64,000 nucleotides of DNA, from NCBI GenBank assembly GCA_029204225.1, contig CM055098.1, positions 18,321,303-18,385,302 of the forward strand. Direction: 5' to 3'. This document shows, piece after piece, positions 63,381 to 64,000 of this stretch. This DNA is from Diphasiastrum complanatum. Its lineage: Eukaryota; Streptophyta; Lycopodiopsida; Lycopodiales; Lycopodiaceae. The translations under genes were made by a program, and so were the position numbers. The notes beneath the pieces were generated by a model. It saw only the letters and a program-made list of their open reading frames with translations, did not search any database and was not told the DNA's origin. Position 1 is the stretch's first letter; every line of letters begins with the position of its first letter.

Positions 63381-64000
63381 TGAAATTTTTTGGGAATCCA
63401 TTAGGTTTATGAGGGGTTGGACAAAATGCTTGAGCACATATTTAACTTGGAAAAAGCTCCTAAGAAGTTTGACGAGTTGAGGGCATTTTGCCAAAATAGG
63501 TGGGATAGCTACCACTCACCTTTGCAGGCTGCAGCTTTTTTGTTGGACCTAGAATTTCAGGGAGAAGACAAAGAGGTGATGCATGGTTGGGACAAGACAT
63601 TGACAAAGTTGGTACTAGATGCTACACTGAGGTGGACAATCAGAAATCAACTTGCTGATTATAGGGCAAAGATGGGTCTCTTTGGGTATGCAGATGCACT
63701 ATGCAGATGTACAGTGTGATAGATTTCTCATAGGTTCTGCCTTGTGGTGGGAGAATTGGGGAGCTGGTACTCCAGACTTACAGACATTAGTTGTTCGTAT
63801 TTTGAGTTGAGGGGCCAGTTCATCTCCCATTGAACGTTTGTGGAGCTCACTCAGCCACATAGCATCATCTTGGCACAGAAAAGTGCTATCAAGCTTAGGG
63901 GATGGCTCCTGCGAGTCTAGTGGAGAGAGAGATATAGAGGACCAAGTGCCTAGTGATATACTAGATGCTCTCAATTTTGAGGATCCCGAGTTCATGTTTG
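63381..64000 (+). pseudogene. hAT-superfamily transposase C-terminal remnant
   Basis: Runs off the right edge. Pieces in order: GLDKMLEHIFNLEKAPKKFD, CQNRWDSYHSPLQAAAFLLD, RNQLADYRAKMGLFGYADAL (63417-63719, one open frame). One frame over come WWENWGAGTPDLQTLVVRIL, stop, ASSSPIERLWSSLSHIASS, and SDILDALNFEDPEF at the end. The WW...P-L-L block and the SS-x-x-ER-W-S motif are the C-terminal dimerisation region of hAT transposases (plant DUF659/BED-finger group). A stop and frameshifts make this copy inactive. The catalytic N-terminal half is not seen upstream. Confidence 0.82.

Overview
The window looks like nuclear DNA of a land plant with a large, repeat-rich genome. Evidence: plant-type Ty1/copia and chromodomain-bearing Ty3/gypsy retrotransposons, a LINE, hAT-type sequences, an interstitial run of the plant telomere unit CCCTAAA, and one spliced gene whose exons lie in multi-kilobase introns. 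The style of the LINE and the gene size would fit a fern or a gymnosperm, but I cannot name a species from sequence alone. No rRNA, tRNA, CRISPR or bacterial-type operon was seen. Almost all mobile elements are broken.

Layout. 0.2-4.3 kb: two remnants of one copia family (here 'D'), one on each strand. 4.3-11.7 kb: mostly unassigned sequence with a 237-bp tandem duplication, a decayed gypsy integrase and two unrecognised reading frames. 11.7-28.6 kb: a pile of retroelements. It holds three copies of a gag unit that follows a tRNA-Asp-type primer site (family 'A': A1 plus, A2 minus, A3 plus), three pieces of a copia pol family ('B'), a short LTR type present twice in inverted orientation, and a third family-D copy joined to a family-B 3' end and LTR. 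28.6-30.9 kb: AT-rich sequence without a recognisable gene.

30.9-52.2 kb, minus strand: the only apparent host gene. At least nine exons with matching phases and GT/AG borders, plus one further candidate, encode a long coiled-coil protein ending at 30915. Its introns hold a 248-bp hAT-type MITE with 8-bp target duplication, a LINE, a complete but dead chromovirus inserted into that LINE (LTRs 39358-39703 and 45349-45705, target duplication CCAAT), and a decayed gypsy copy.

54.1-58.75 kb: a second chromovirus, minus strand, with 0.47-kb LTRs and a TGGGG target duplication. It lacks gag and protease, and one LTR carries four CCCTAAA units in place of its normal sequence. 58.75-64 kb: a (TG)n tract, the 5' end of another LTR element with an approximately 80-bp repeat array in its leader, a minus-strand copia gag/protease remnant, a 24-bp minisatellite, a copia LTR, and a hAT transposase remnant running off the right edge.

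Nothing here forms a working pathway. The main interest is the long-intron coiled-coil gene with its nested insertions, the MITE, the telomeric patch in an LTR, and the possible pairing of a gypsy-like gag and tRNA-Asp primer site with a copia pol.
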